From: VBDM01 sp035499735
GTDB lineage: Bacteria > Pseudomonadota > Gammaproteobacteria > Burkholderiales > SG8-39
DNA length: 64,000 nucleotides
Direction of reading: 5' to 3'
Assembly: GCA_035499735.1 (NCBI GenBank)
Contig: DATJYC010000031.1
Span: 1-64,000 of the forward strand
The notes beneath the pieces were generated by a model, which was given only the letters and a program-made list of their open reading frames with translations, ran no database searches and was not told the origin of the DNA. This document shows, in pieces, positions 1 to 8,408 of the stretch (positions are counted from its first letter, which is position 1; every line of letters starts with the position of its first letter). Both the position numbers and the translations under genes were made by a program.

Positions 1-1
1 G

Positions 2-583
2 GGCGTGCAGATCGCGATGGACAAGCGCAACATGAAGATCGTCGCGCTGGGCAAGGTCGAGCGCAACACCGTCAAGGTGCAGGACGCGGTCAAGACGATC
101 AACGCCGTGCAGCCCGACGGCGTGGTCATGATCTCCGCCTATACCTCCATCGCCGAGTTCGTGCGGGAGATGAAGTCGGCCGGAAGCACGACCCAGTTCT
201 ACAACGTCTCGTTCGTCGGCAGCACGGCGCTCGCCGACGCCCTGAAGGACGAGGGCTATGGGGTCGCGATCTCCCAGGTCGTGCCGTTCCCCTGGGGACC
301 AGAGGTTCGCATCGTCAAGGAATACCAGGAGACCCTCTCCAAGGTCGGCAACACCGACTACAACTTCTCCAGCCTCGAGGGATTCATCGTCGGCAAGGTC
401 ATGGTCGAGGGGATGAGGCGCGCCGGCAAGAACCTCACCCGGGAGAAGCTGATCGCCGCGCTCGAGAGCATGAACAACGTTGACCTGGGCGATTTCGTAG
501 TGAGCTTCTCGCCCACCAACCACAGCGGCTCGAAGTTCGTCGATTTGACAATGATCGGGCGAGGGGGCAAGTTTGTAAAATAG
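2..583 (+). CDS. Branched-chain amino acid ABC transporter substrate-binding protein (LivK type), 3' part
   Basis: This is the C-terminal half of a periplasmic receptor for an ABC importer of the HAAT (LivK) family. The frame is open to the left window edge, so the start lies upstream; the GTG at position 5 is internal. Shared blocks with the next gene include SFVG(S/A)TALA, F(S/T)SLE, M(R/K)RAG-type helices and a closing TTNH/PTNH-(S/N)GS segment. The pair is therefore a tandem duplication of Peripla_BP_6 proteins. No permease or ATPase genes are visible in the window, so the ligand is unknown. Confidence 0.85.
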   Translation, partial: GVQIAMDKRNMKIVALGKVERNTVKVQDAVKTINAVQPDGVVMISAYTSIAEFVREMKSAGSTTQFYNVSFVGSTALADALKDEGYGVAISQVVPFPWGPEVRIVKEYQETLSKVGNTDYNFSSLEGFIVGKVMVEGMRRAGKNLTREKLIAALESMNNVDLGDFVVSFSPTNHSGSKFVDLTMIGRGGKFVK

Positions 584-637
584 ACCAGACAAAAGCCGCG
601 GTGAAGCGGCGGGTTCTTTCACAACGAGGAGGGCAAG

Positions 638-1777
638 ATGAGGTTCATCCGCGCGGTTGCACTGGTTGCCTGGGTGATGGCCTGCCTGCTTTCGGCAGGC
701 GGCGCGCACGCCCAGGGCGTGACAAAGACAACGGTGCTCATCGGCCAGTCGTCGCCGTTCTCCGGCAGCAACAAGGAGCTGGGCGACGACATCCGCGAGG
801 GAATCCAGGCCTATTTCAAGCAGGTCAACGACTCCGGAGGAGTCCACGGGCGCAAGTTCGAGCTGATCGCGCTTGACGACGCGAACGACGCCAAGCGCGC
901 CGGAGAAAACGCTAGAATCCTGATCGAGCAAAGAGGCGTGCTGGCGCTGATCGGTTACGCTAGCGCCACCCTCAGTCTCCCCGCTCTTCCTTACGTCGAG
1001 AAAGGCAAGCTCGCTTTCGTCGGCCCGTTTACCGGTGCCGAGCCGATGCGTGCGTTCCGCCGCAACGTATACAACATACGCGCGAGCTACGCGGACGAGC
1101 TCGAGAAGATCGTCGACTTCTACACCACGACGGGAATGAAGAAGTTCTCGATCATCCACTACGATGATGCGATCGGCAAGGAGAACCTCGCCGCTGTGGA
1201 GACCGCGCTGACCCGTCGCGGGCTGAAGCCTGCCTCCATCGGCACGCTGAAGCGCAACCAGACCGACCTCGGTGCCGCGGTCTCGGATGTGATCAAGGCC
1301 TCCCCCGACGTCGTGATCGCCACAACGCTGTACAAGACGACCGCGGATTTCATCAAGGGGGCGAAGAAAGCGGGATCCAGCGCCCAGTTCGCCAGCACGT
1401 CTTTCGTCGGGGCAACCGCGCTGGCCAGCGAGCTCGGCGACCAGGGGACCGGGGTGGTCGTGGCTCAGGTCGTGCCGCCCTACTCCAGAAACTCTGTCGC
1501 CATCGTCAGGGAATATCAGGCGGCGATCGAGAATTCGCTGGGAAAGAAGGACTTCTCCTTTACCTCGCTGGAGGCCTACATCGGAGCGAAGGTCCTCGTC
1601 GAGGCCGTGCGCCGGGCGGGCGCCAATCCGACCCGCGAAGGCCTGATGAAAGCGCTCGACTCGATGCATGGCTATAACGTCGGCGGGTACGTGGTCGACT
1701 TCAGTACCACGAACCACAACGGGTCGAGATTCGTGGAACTGACCGCGATCAGCAAGGCTGGAAGGTTCGCTTACTAG
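638..1777 (+). CDS. Branched-chain amino acid ABC transporter substrate-binding protein (LivK type)
   Basis: A 379-residue periplasmic ligand-binding protein. It has an N-terminal signal peptide (basic MRFIR, hydrophobic core, AHA-Q cleavage region near residue 25) followed by a type I periplasmic fold beginning with VLIGQSSPFSG. That opening is typical of LivK/amide-urea receptors. A strong ribosome site (GAGGAGGG, 626-633) fixes the ATG at 638. It lies 54 bases downstream of a paralogue, suggesting duplication and possible difference in ligand. Its stop codon directly abuts the cysS stop on the other strand. The substrate cannot be deduced from sequence alone. Confidence 0.88.
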   Translation: MRFIRAVALVAWVMACLLSAGGAHAQGVTKTTVLIGQSSPFSGSNKELGDDIREGIQAYFKQVNDSGGVHGRKFELIALDDANDAKRAGENARILIEQRGVLALIGYASATLSLPALPYVEKGKLAFVGPFTGAEPMRAFRRNVYNIRASYADELEKIVDFYTTTGMKKFSIIHYDDAIGKENLAAVETALTRRGLKPASIGTLKRNQTDLGAAVSDVIKASPDVVIATTLYKTTADFIKGAKKAGSSAQFASTSFVGATALASELGDQGTGVVVAQVVPPYSRNSVAIVREYQAAIENSLGKKDFSFTSLEAYIGAKVLVEAVRRAGANPTREGLMKALDSMHGYNVGGYVVDFSTTNHNGSRFVELTAISKAGRFAY

Positions 1778-3151
1778 CTAGGCCCTGCGCCACGTCGTGC
1801 CACGGGGTCCGTCTTCAAGGACGATGCCCTTCGCCAGGGCTTCCGCTCGAATCTCGTCGGAGAGCCGATAGTTCTTCGCGGCGCGCGCCGCATCGCGCCT
1901 GGCGATAAGCGTCGCGATCTCCGAGCCCGACGCCCCGCCGGCCGCTCCCGAGCACAGGAATTCGTCGCTCTCGCGCCCGAGCAGGCCCAGCACCCCGCCG
2001 AGCGCGCGCAACTGCGCCGCAGCCGCCGAGGAGCGCGAGCGGTTGACTTCGTTTGCCAGATCGAAGAGAACCGCCACGGCTTCGGGCGTGTTGAAATCGT
2101 CGTCCATCGCATCACGGAAACGGCTGGCGCTTGCTTCAGCCCAGTCGGGACGCGGGACGTCCACAGGGACGCCCTTGAGCGCGGTGTAGAGCCTCGACAG
2201 GGCGTGCCGGGCATCCTGCAGCTGGTCGTCGGAGTAGTTGAGCGGGCTGCGGTAGTGCGCGCGCGCGATGAAGAAGCGCAGGACCTCCGCGTCGTGACTC
2301 CTGAGCAGCTCCCGGATGGTCGCGACGTTGCCGGTGGATTTCGACATCTTCTGATCCTGCAGGCGGACGAAGCCGTTGTGCATCCAGTAGCCTACGAACG
2401 GCTTGTCGTCGCCCGAAGCCGCCTCCGACTGCGCGATCTCGTTCTCGTGATGCGGGAACTGGAGGTCCTGCCCGCCGCCGTGGATATCGAAATGCGGCCC
2501 GAGCAGCTTCGTGCTCATGGCCGAGCACTCGATGTGCCACCCCGGCCGCCCAGCGCCCCACCGCGAAGGCCACGAGGGCTCTCCCGGCTTTGCGCTCTTC
2601 CACAACACGAAGTCGAGCGGATCGCGCTTGGTCGCGTCCACCTCCACCCGCTCCCCGGCGCGCAAGTCTTCGAGGGACTTGCCCGACAGTTTGCCGTACC
2701 CGGGAAAATTCCTGACCGAGAAATTCACGTCGCCGCTCGTCGACGCGTAGGCGGCCCCGCGCTCCTCGAGCTTGCCTATCATGCCTAGCATCTCGCCGAC
2801 GTATTCCGTCGCTCGCGGCTCGAGATCGGGCTTCTGCACTCCCAGCGAAGCCGCGTCCTCCTCCATGTAGCTGATGAAGCGCCCCGTCAGGCTCGCTACC
2901 GACTCGCCGGACTCTGCCGCCCTGCGGATGATCTTGTCGTCGATGTCGGTGATGTTGCGCACGTAGGTCAGCGGGTATCCGCTCGCGCGCAGCCAGCGCT
3001 GCACCACGTCGAACACCACCATGACCCGGGCGTGCCCGAGATGGCAATAGTCGTACACCGTCATGCCGCACACGTACATTCTTACCCGCGAAGGATCGAG
3101 CGGGACGAATGGGCGTTTATCCCGCCGCAGGGTGTCGTAGATTTTCAGCAT
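1778..3151 (-). CDS. cysS: Cysteinyl-tRNA synthetase
   Basis: Charges tRNA-Cys with cysteine in the cytoplasm. The protein has 457 residues, the usual CysRS length, when started at the ATG at 3151 (MLKIYDTL). An in-frame start further upstream would add 34 unlike residues. It shows the zinc ligand Cys28 (VCGMTVYD), the HIGH motif as HLGH at residues 37-40, the WHIECSAM zinc cysteine, the HHENEIAQ zinc region and the KMSKS loop near residue 268. It is divergent from ppiA, with 79 bases between the starts. Confidence 0.97.
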   Translation of the reverse strand: MLKIYDTLRRDKRPFVPLDPSRVRMYVCGMTVYDYCHLGHARVMVVFDVVQRWLRASGYPLTYVRNITDIDDKIIRRAAESGESVASLTGRFISYMEEDAASLGVQKPDLEPRATEYVGEMLGMIGKLEERGAAYASTSGDVNFSVRNFPGYGKLSGKSLEDLRAGERVEVDATKRDPLDFVLWKSAKPGEPSWPSRWGAGRPGWHIECSAMSTKLLGPHFDIHGGGQDLQFPHHENEIAQSEAASGDDKPFVGYWMHNGFVRLQDQKMSKSTGNVATIRELLRSHDAEVLRFFIARAHYRSPLNYSDDQLQDARHALSRLYTALKGVPVDVPRPDWAEASASRFRDAMDDDFNTPEAVAVLFDLANEVNRSRSSAAAAQLRALGGVLGLLGRESDEFLCSGAAGGASGSEIATLIARRDAARAAKNYRLSDEIRAEALAKGIVLEDGPRGTTWRRA

Positions 3152-3230
3152 GCGAGGGATGGTGAATTCCGCGAGACCCTGCCAGGTTCTTGGTAGAATG
3201 GGACGTACCACCCGGGCAAAATATAGCACA

Positions 3231-3824
3231 ATGACCTCTACCCTCTGCCGCAATTTCCTGGGGTTCGCCGTCCTGTTCGCCGCGTTTTCCTACGCGCAGG
3301 CGCAGAATCCGCGCGTGGAGTTCAAGACGACCTTGGGCAGCTTCACTCTCGAGCTCTATCCGGACAAGGCCCCGAAGACCGTCGACAACTTTCTCCAGTA
3401 CGCGAGCAGCGGCTTCTACAAGGGAACGGTCTTCCACCGCGTGATCGACGGCTTCATGATCCAGGGAGGCGGCTTCAGTCCCGACATGAAGCAGAAGGAG
3501 ACTCGCGCGCCCATCGAGAACGAAGCGGGGCTGGCCCTGAAGGGCGGGCTGAGGAACGAGGTGGGCACGGTCGCGATGGCGCGTACCTCCGTTCCGAACT
3601 CCGCGACGGCCCAGTTTTTCATCAACGTAAAGGACAACGGCTTTCTCGACTTCCGCGATCCCTCGCCGCAGGGAATCGGCTATGCGGTCTTCGGGCGGGT
3701 CATCGACGGCATGAACACGGTGCTTCGGATCTCCCGGGCGGACACGACCACTGTCGGCCCCTACCAGAATGTGCCGCAAAGGCCGATCGTGATCGAGTCG
3801 GTCACCGTCAAGGCGGGAAAGTAG
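3231..3824 (+). CDS. ppiA: Periplasmic peptidyl-prolyl cis-trans isomerase (cyclophilin type)
   Basis: Cyclophilin of 197 residues that isomerises X-Pro bonds during folding of exported proteins. Residues 1-25 form a signal peptide (MTSTLCRNF, hydrophobic core, AQAQ), which places it in the periplasm. The ATG at 3231 is chosen because it starts exactly at this signal peptide; an upstream in-frame ATG at 3150 would put about 27 irrelevant residues in front. The catalytic block FHRVIDGFMIQGGG and the FINVKDN segment are intact. It sits five bases before a second, cytoplasmic cyclophilin gene. Confidence 0.93.
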   Translation: MTSTLCRNFLGFAVLFAAFSYAQAQNPRVEFKTTLGSFTLELYPDKAPKTVDNFLQYASSGFYKGTVFHRVIDGFMIQGGGFSPDMKQKETRAPIENEAGLALKGGLRNEVGTVAMARTSVPNSATAQFFINVKDNGFLDFRDPSPQGIGYAVFGRVIDGMNTVLRISRADTTTVGPYQNVPQRPIVIESVTVKAGK

Positions 3825-3829
3825 GCTCA

Positions 3830-4321
3830 ATGATCAAACTGCATACGAATCACGGCGTCATCGGGATCGAGCTCGACGCCGCGCGCGCGCCGGAGACGGC
3901 GAAGAATTTCCTGGCGTATGTCGAAGCCGGGTTCTACTCGAATACGGTGTTCCATCGGGTCATCGACGGTTTCATGATCCAGGGGGGCGGCTTCGAGCCC
4001 GGAATGCGGCAGAAACCCGCCCGCGCGTCCATAAAGAACGAGGCGGAAAACGGCCTGAAGAACGACCGCTACACGATCGCGATGGCGCGGACCTCCGACC
4101 CCCACTCCGCGTCCAGCCAGTTCTTCATCAACGTCAAGGACAACGGTTTCCTCAACCACACCGCACCGAGTGCGAACGGCTGGGGGTACTGCGTCTTCGG
4201 GAAGGTCGTCGAGGGTCAGAGCGTCGTCGACAAGATTAAGGGCGTGAAGACCGGCAAGCGCGGCTCCCATGCGGACGTGCCCGTCGAGGACGTGATCATC
4301 GAGCGGGCCGAGGTCGTCTAG
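3830..4321 (+). CDS. ppiB: Cytoplasmic peptidyl-prolyl cis-trans isomerase B
   Basis: Cyclophilin of 163 residues without a signal peptide, so cytoplasmic. It starts directly with the first beta strand (MIKLHTNHG) and carries the FHRVIDGFMIQGGG catalytic segment and SSQFFINVKDNGFLNH. It is closely related to the preceding exported copy, from which it is separated by five bases; lpxH follows 16 bases later. The cyclophilin pair followed by lpxH is an arrangement I know from betaproteobacteria, and the three genes probably share a transcript. Confidence 0.95.
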   Translation: MIKLHTNHGVIGIELDAARAPETAKNFLAYVEAGFYSNTVFHRVIDGFMIQGGGFEPGMRQKPARASIKNEAENGLKNDRYTIAMARTSDPHSASSQFFINVKDNGFLNHTAPSANGWGYCVFGKVVEGQSVVDKIKGVKTGKRGSHADVPVEDVIIERAEVV

Positions 4322-4337
4322 GCACGCAGCCTCGGGG

Positions 4338-5060
4338 ATGGCGGTCTTCTTCATCTCCGACCTGCATCTGTGTGATTCCAGGCCGGACATCAACCGCGTC
4401 TTCTTCGAGTTTCTCCGGGGACCGGCCCGCGAGGCCGAGGCGCTGTACATCCTGGGCGACCTGTTCGAGTACTGGGCCGGCGACGACGACCTGGCCGACC
4501 CGTTCAACCGCTCTGTCGCCGCAGCACTCGCGGAATATTCGCGCGCCGGCATCTCCCTGAGACTCATGCACGGAAACCGCGACTTTCTGCTCGACGGGGA
4601 ATTCGCTAGGGCCTGCGGCATCACCCTGCTCGGCGATCCCTACGCGCTGGACCTGTTCGGCACGCCGACGGTACTGATGCACGGCGACACGCTGTGCACC
4701 GACGATACCGATTATCAGAGGTTCCGCGCCCAGGTGCGCGACCCGGCGTGGCAGAACGGCTTTCTCGCGCTACCTCTGGAAGCGCGCAAGCGCCAGATCG
4801 AGGCCGTGCGGCAGACCAGCGAATCCGAGAAGACTCGCAAGGCGCCGGAGATCATGGACGTTAACCAGGGCGCCGTGGAATCGGCCTTGCGCGCGCACGC
4901 GTACCCGCGGCTCATCCACGGGCACACGCATCGTCCGGCCAAGCACATCCACCGCGTCGACGGGAGAAGCTGCGAGCGCTGGGTTCTTGCCGACTGGTAC
5001 CGCAGCGGAAGCTATCTTCGCTGCGACGAGCGCGGCTGCGCGCCCGTGCAGCTCCCCTGA
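4338..5060 (+). CDS. lpxH: UDP-2,3-diacylglucosamine diphosphatase
   Basis: Peripheral inner-membrane enzyme of lipid A synthesis that hydrolyses UDP-2,3-diacylglucosamine to lipid X and UMP. The 240-residue length is normal. Calcineurin-like metallophosphatase motifs are in order: SDLHL (residues 7-11), LGDLFEYWAGDD (about 39-50), MHGNRDFLL, LMHGDTLCTDD and LIHGHTHRP near residue 195. These supply the di-manganese ligands. It is the third gene of the ppiA-ppiB-lpxH set and ends three bases from the convergent metZ stop. Confidence 0.95.
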   Translation: MAVFFISDLHLCDSRPDINRVFFEFLRGPAREAEALYILGDLFEYWAGDDDLADPFNRSVAAALAEYSRAGISLRLMHGNRDFLLDGEFARACGITLLGDPYALDLFGTPTVLMHGDTLCTDDTDYQRFRAQVRDPAWQNGFLALPLEARKRQIEAVRQTSESEKTRKAPEIMDVNQGAVESALRAHAYPRLIHGHTHRPAKHIHRVDGRSCERWVLADWYRSGSYLRCDERGCAPVQLP

Positions 5061-5063
5061 GAG

Positions 5064-6236
5064 CTAGCCGCCCAGGCCGCGCTCCAGGTCCTCCCGGAGA
5101 TCCTTCGGCGACTCCAGGCCCACCGCGACGCGGAGCAGGCCGTCGGTGATCCCGGCGCGCGAGCGCGCTTCCGCGGAGATCCGGCCGTGAGTGGTGGTCG
5201 CAGGATGGGTGATGGTGGTCTTGGTGTCGCCGAGGTTCGCGGTGATCGAGATCAGCCGCGTCGAATCGATGACTTTCCAGGCCGCTTCCCGGCCGCCCCG
5301 GATCTCGAACGACACGACCGCGCCGCCCGAACGCTGCTGCCTGGCGGCGAGCTTGTGCTGCGGATGCGACGGCAGCCCCGGGTAGTACACCTTCTTCACG
5401 CGCGGGTGCGATTCCAGCCAGCGCGCGAGCTCGAGCGCACCTTGCGATTGTGCTTCCATCCGTATCCTCAGGGTTTCCAGTCCCTTCAGCAGCACCCAGG
5501 CGTTGAACGGCGAGAGGCTGGGGCCCGCGGTGCGCAGGAATCCGTATACCCCGTCCATCACGAGCTCACGCTTTCCAAGGACCGCGCCGCCCAATACTCT
5601 GCCCTGACCGTCGATGTATTTCGTAGCCGAGTGGACTACGAGGTCCGCTCCCAGCTCGATAGGCCGCTGCAACGCCGGACTGCAGAAGCAGTTGTCGACG
5701 ACCAGCACGGCGCCCGCGCGGTGCGCGATTTCCGCGAGCGCGCCGATGTCGAACACCTCTGTCAGGGGATTCGAGGGCGTCTCGACGTAGAGCAGCTTCG
5801 TGTTCAGCCGCAGCGCGGCCTTCCAAGCGCCGGGTGCGGACTCGTCGACATAGCTCGTCTCCACGCCGAACCTCCCCAGCACGTTGCTGAACAGCTGCAA
5901 CGTCGCGCCGAAGACGCCGGACGACGACACGATGTGGTCGCCGGACTTGAGCAGCGCCATCGCGGTCGCGAGGATGGCGGACATCCCCGAGGCGGTCGCA
6001 ACGCAGGCCTCCGCGCCCTCGAGCGCCGCGAGCCTGTCCTGGAAGGCCGTGACCGTGGGATTCGTGAAGCGCGAATAGATGTTGCCGGGCTCGCCGCCCT
6101 GGAACCGGGCGGCCGCCTGGGCTGCGTTGTCGAAAACGAAGCTCGAGGTGAGATACAGCGCCTCGGAGTGCTCGTTGAACTGGCTGCGGGCGATTCCAGC
6201 GCGGACTGCCAATGTCTCAATGTCGTAGTTCTGCAT
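5064..6236 (-). CDS. metZ: O-succinylhomoserine sulfhydrylase
   Basis: PLP enzyme of the Cys/Met metabolism family, predicted to make homocysteine from O-succinylhomoserine and sulfide. The 390-residue protein has the PLP lysine motif HSATKYIDGQG near residue 205 and the YSRFTNPT block typical of MetZ. The ATG at 6236 (MQNYDIETLAVRAG) is preferred. A longer in-frame start at 6263 would lie inside the terminator hairpin at 6254-6284 and would add only nine residues unlike the family. Expression is probably controlled by the SAM-II-type riboswitch just upstream. Distinguishing MetZ from cystathionine gamma-synthase by sequence alone is not absolute, but the riboswitch and family resemblance favour MetZ. 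Confidence 0.92.
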   Translation of the reverse strand: MQNYDIETLAVRAGIARSQFNEHSEALYLTSSFVFDNAAQAAARFQGGEPGNIYSRFTNPTVTAFQDRLAALEGAEACVATASGMSAILATAMALLKSGDHIVSSSGVFGATLQLFSNVLGRFGVETSYVDESAPGAWKAALRLNTKLLYVETPSNPLTEVFDIGALAEIAHRAGAVLVVDNCFCSPALQRPIELGADLVVHSATKYIDGQGRVLGGAVLGKRELVMDGVYGFLRTAGPSLSPFNAWVLLKGLETLRIRMEAQSQGALELARWLESHPRVKKVYYPGLPSHPQHKLAARQQRSGGAVVSFEIRGGREAAWKVIDSTRLISITANLGDTKTTITHPATTTHGRISAEARSRAGITDGLLRVAVGLESPKDLREDLERGLGG

Positions 6237-6253
6237 TCGTCGTCCCGAAAATG

Positions 6254-6284
6254 AAAAACCCATCCAGCTTTCGCTAAGACGGGT
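6254..6284 (-). terminator. Intrinsic terminator in the metZ leader (riboswitch expression platform)
   Basis: On the minus strand ACCCGTC-TTAGC, a GAAA tetraloop and GCTGGATGGGT form a stem of about 11 pairs with one bulge and two G-U pairs. The stem is followed at once by TTTTTC. It lies between the aptamer and the metZ ATG, where a leader terminator is expected. The UUAGC in its 5' arm (6277-6273) can instead pair with GCUAA at the 3' end of the aptamer (6301-6297). This suggests an antiterminator when SAM is absent. Confidence 0.75.
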
Positions 6285-6293
6285 CTCTGCCGC

Positions 6294-6343
6294 GCTTTAG
6301 CCGTATTTGTTAGGCGCCCGCAAGCTGTCGATCAAATCGGCGC
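6294..6343 (-). promoter_or_regulatory. SAM-II-type riboswitch upstream of metZ
   Basis: The RNA read on the minus strand matches the compact SAM-II (metA-motif) pseudoknot. P1 pairs GCGCC (6343-6339) with GGCGC (6318-6314). The P1 loop begins GAUUUGA. AUUUG (6337-6333) can pair with CAAAU (6309-6305) to make the H-type pseudoknot, and the characteristic 3' GCUAAAG follows (6301-6295). As I recall a characterised SAM-II sequence, its corresponding pseudoknot is UUUA/UAAA, a covariation with the UUUG/CAAA seen here. The class is best known from alphaproteobacterial metA, metX and metZ leaders. It should lower metZ expression when S-adenosylmethionine is plentiful. Confidence 0.85.
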
Positions 6344-6350
6344 AAGCCGC

Positions 6351-6379
6351 ACACTACTACCCCGGACAGGGGATGTCAA
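6351..6379 (-). promoter_or_regulatory. Sigma-70-type promoter of metZ
   Basis: A perfect -35 box TTGACA (6379-6374), a 17-base spacer and a weak -10 TAGTGT (6356-6351). Transcription would start near 6344, so the RNA would begin almost exactly at the 5' strand of the riboswitch P1 stem. This fits a dedicated metZ transcript separate from the upstream purF operon. Confidence 0.6.
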
Positions 6380-6382
6380 ATC

Positions 6383-7900
6383 TCAGGCGGCGTTGAGATC
6401 CAGCTGATTGTTGCTCTCGTTCTCCTCTTCGCCTTCCTGGCGCCCCGCGTCGCGCTGACGCTCCACCGAGGCAAGGTATTCGCTGGTCACGTCGCCGGTG
6501 ATGTACACGCCATCGAAGCACGAGGTTTCGAACTGCGTGAGCTTCGGATTGACGGCGCGCACCGCGGCCTTGAGCGCCTCCAGGTCCTGATAGACGACGG
6601 CGTCGGCCCCTATCTCGCGCGCGACCTGCTCGTCGTTGCGCCCGGTCGCGATCAGTTCGGCGCGCGTCGGCATGTCGATCCCGTATACGTTTGGAAACCT
6701 CACCGGTGGCGCGGCCGACGCGAAGAATACCTTGTTGGCGCCCGCCTCACGCGCCATCTGCACGATTTCCCGGCTGGTCGTTCCCCTGACGATGGAGTCG
6801 TCGACGATCAGGACGTTCTTGCCTTTGAACTCGAGGCCGACCACGCTGAGCTTCCGGCGCACGGATTTCTTGCGGATCGTCTGGCCGGGCATGATGAAGG
6901 TGCGCCCGATGTAGCGGTTGCGGATGAAGCCTTCGCGGTACGAGACGCCGAGGCCGTGCGCGAGCTCGAGCGCGCTCGGCCGGCTCGTGTCAGGGACGGG
7001 AATGACGACGTCGACCTGGAGTTCGGGCAGCGTGCGCTTGATCTTCTCCGCGAGAGACCGCCCCATGTGCAGCCTGCTTTCGTAGACCGAGACGCCGTCG
7101 ATGACCGAGTCCGGGCGGGCGAGATAGACGTACTCGAAGATGCAGGGAGCAAGAACCGGCTTTGCCGCGCACTGGCGGCTGTTGAACTTGCCGCTTTCGT
7201 CGATGAACACCGCCTCGCCGGGCATCACGTCGCGCATCAGCTCGAAGCCGAAAGCGGCGAGCGCCACGCTTTCGGAGGAGACCAGATACTCCGGACCCTC
7301 ATCGGTCTGGTTGCGCCCGATCACCAGGGGACGGATTCCGAAGGGGTCGCGAAAAGCGAGGAGCCCGTGGCCGGCGATCATCGCGACGACGGCGTACGCC
7401 CCGCGGCAGCGGCGGTGCACGTTCGCGACCGCGGTGAAGATGGTCTCCGCGTCGAGCTTCTGGCCCTTGGCGGCCAGCTCGAGCTCGTGCGCGAGGATGT
7501 TCAGCAGGACTTCCGAATCGGAGTTCGTGTTGATGTGCCGCAGGTCCTGCCGGAACATCTCCTGCTTGAGCTGCTCGGAGTTCGTGAGGTTCCCGTTGTG
7601 GCCCAGCACGATTCCGAACGGAGAATTGACGTAGAAGGGCTGGGCCTCTCCGGCGTTGAACGCCGAACCCGCGGTGGGATAGCGGCAGTGCGCGATCCCG
7701 GTCGCCCCCGGGAGCGAGCGCATGTTCCGGGTGCGGAACACGTCGCGCACCATCCCGGGACCCTTGTGCATGTGGAAAGTCTTGTGCTCGGACGTGACGA
7801 TTCCGGCCGCGTCCTGCCCCCGGTGCTGCAGCAGCAGAAGGCCGTCGTAGAGCAGCTGGTTGACCGGCGTCTTTGCCACCACTCCGAGAATCCCGCACAT
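6383..7900 (-). CDS. purF: Amidophosphoribosyltransferase
   Basis: First committed enzyme of purine synthesis: PRPP plus glutamine gives 5-phosphoribosylamine. The 505-residue protein starts MCGILGVV, so Cys2 becomes the N-terminal glutamine amidotransferase nucleophile after Met removal. The QHRGQDAAG block and the PRPP-binding motif VLIVDDSIVRGTT are intact. It follows cvpA by 19 bases with a good ribosome site (AGGAGG), the common cvpA-purF pairing, and is the last gene of the truA-to-purF run. The C-terminal tail is Glu/Asn rich. Confidence 0.97.
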   Translation of the reverse strand: MCGILGVVAKTPVNQLLYDGLLLLQHRGQDAAGIVTSEHKTFHMHKGPGMVRDVFRTRNMRSLPGATGIAHCRYPTAGSAFNAGEAQPFYVNSPFGIVLGHNGNLTNSEQLKQEMFRQDLRHINTNSDSEVLLNILAHELELAAKGQKLDAETIFTAVANVHRRCRGAYAVVAMIAGHGLLAFRDPFGIRPLVIGRNQTDEGPEYLVSSESVALAAFGFELMRDVMPGEAVFIDESGKFNSRQCAAKPVLAPCIFEYVYLARPDSVIDGVSVYESRLHMGRSLAEKIKRTLPELQVDVVIPVPDTSRPSALELAHGLGVSYREGFIRNRYIGRTFIMPGQTIRKKSVRRKLSVVGLEFKGKNVLIVDDSIVRGTTSREIVQMAREAGANKVFFASAAPPVRFPNVYGIDMPTRAELIATGRNDEQVAREIGADAVVYQDLEALKAAVRAVNPKLTQFETSCFDGVYITGDVTSEYLASVERQRDAGRQEGEEENESNNQLDLNAA

Positions 7901-7919
7901 TTCCGCTCGTCCTCCTAGC

Positions 7920-8408
7920 TCAACGATACTTCAGATGCTGCCCCAGGCGCGAGGGCAGATAGGGCCGCAGCGCCAGAGCCGCCGTCTCGAACGGGCCCGA
8001 GAGAAAGGCGTCGCGCCAGAAAGGCTCGCGCGGGAGCGGCGTAAGTCCCGCGAGCAGCACGATCACGAGCACCACCAGCAGTCCCCTGACCAGGCCGAAC
8101 AGCGACCCAAGCGCCCGGTCCGCGGGCGCCAGGCCCGAAGCGCGGACCGCCGAAGCCAGCGCCATGCTCACGATCCAGCCCGCCACGAGCACCAGGCCGA
8201 AAACGACCAAGAATCCTATCAGCGCGCTCCACAGCGGCTGCAGGCCCTGCGGCAGGTACCCGGCCACGTAGCTTCCGAAATAGGTCGCGAGGACGAAGCC
8301 GCCGACCCACACGCCGAGCGAGATCATCTCGCGCGACAGTCCGCGAAGGAGACTGATCGCGATCGACACGGCCACGATCCCCAGCACGCCGAGGTCGAAG
8401 AAGGTCAT
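7920..8408 (-). CDS. cvpA: CvpA family inner-membrane protein
   Basis: Integral membrane protein of 162 residues with about four hydrophobic helices (MTFFDLGVLGIVAVSIA, GGFVLATYFGSY, LIGFLVVFGLVLVAGWIVSMAL and LFGLVRGLLVVLVIVLLAGL). The central LGSLFGLVRGLL matches the colicin V production family. Its start overlaps the stop of the SPOR gene by four bases and purF follows. In enterobacteria CvpA affects colicin V export and envelope stress tolerance; the molecular role is not settled. Confidence 0.92.
   Translation of the reverse strand: MTFFDLGVLGIVAVSIAISLLRGLSREMISLGVWVGGFVLATYFGSYVAGYLPQGLQPLWSALIGFLVVFGLVLVAGWIVSMALASAVRASGLAPADRALGSLFGLVRGLLVVLVIVLLAGLTPLPREPFWRDAFLSGPFETAALALRPYLPSRLGQHLKYR

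Noticed and set aside
594..620. Terminator candidate between the two LivK genes (GCCGC/GCGGC)
   Set aside because: Only five GC pairs and an interrupted T-run after GGG; could as well be chance at this GC content.
3150..3230. N-terminal extension of ppiA from an ATG at 3150
   Set aside because: It would bury the signal peptide 27 residues inside and overlap the cysS start on the other strand.
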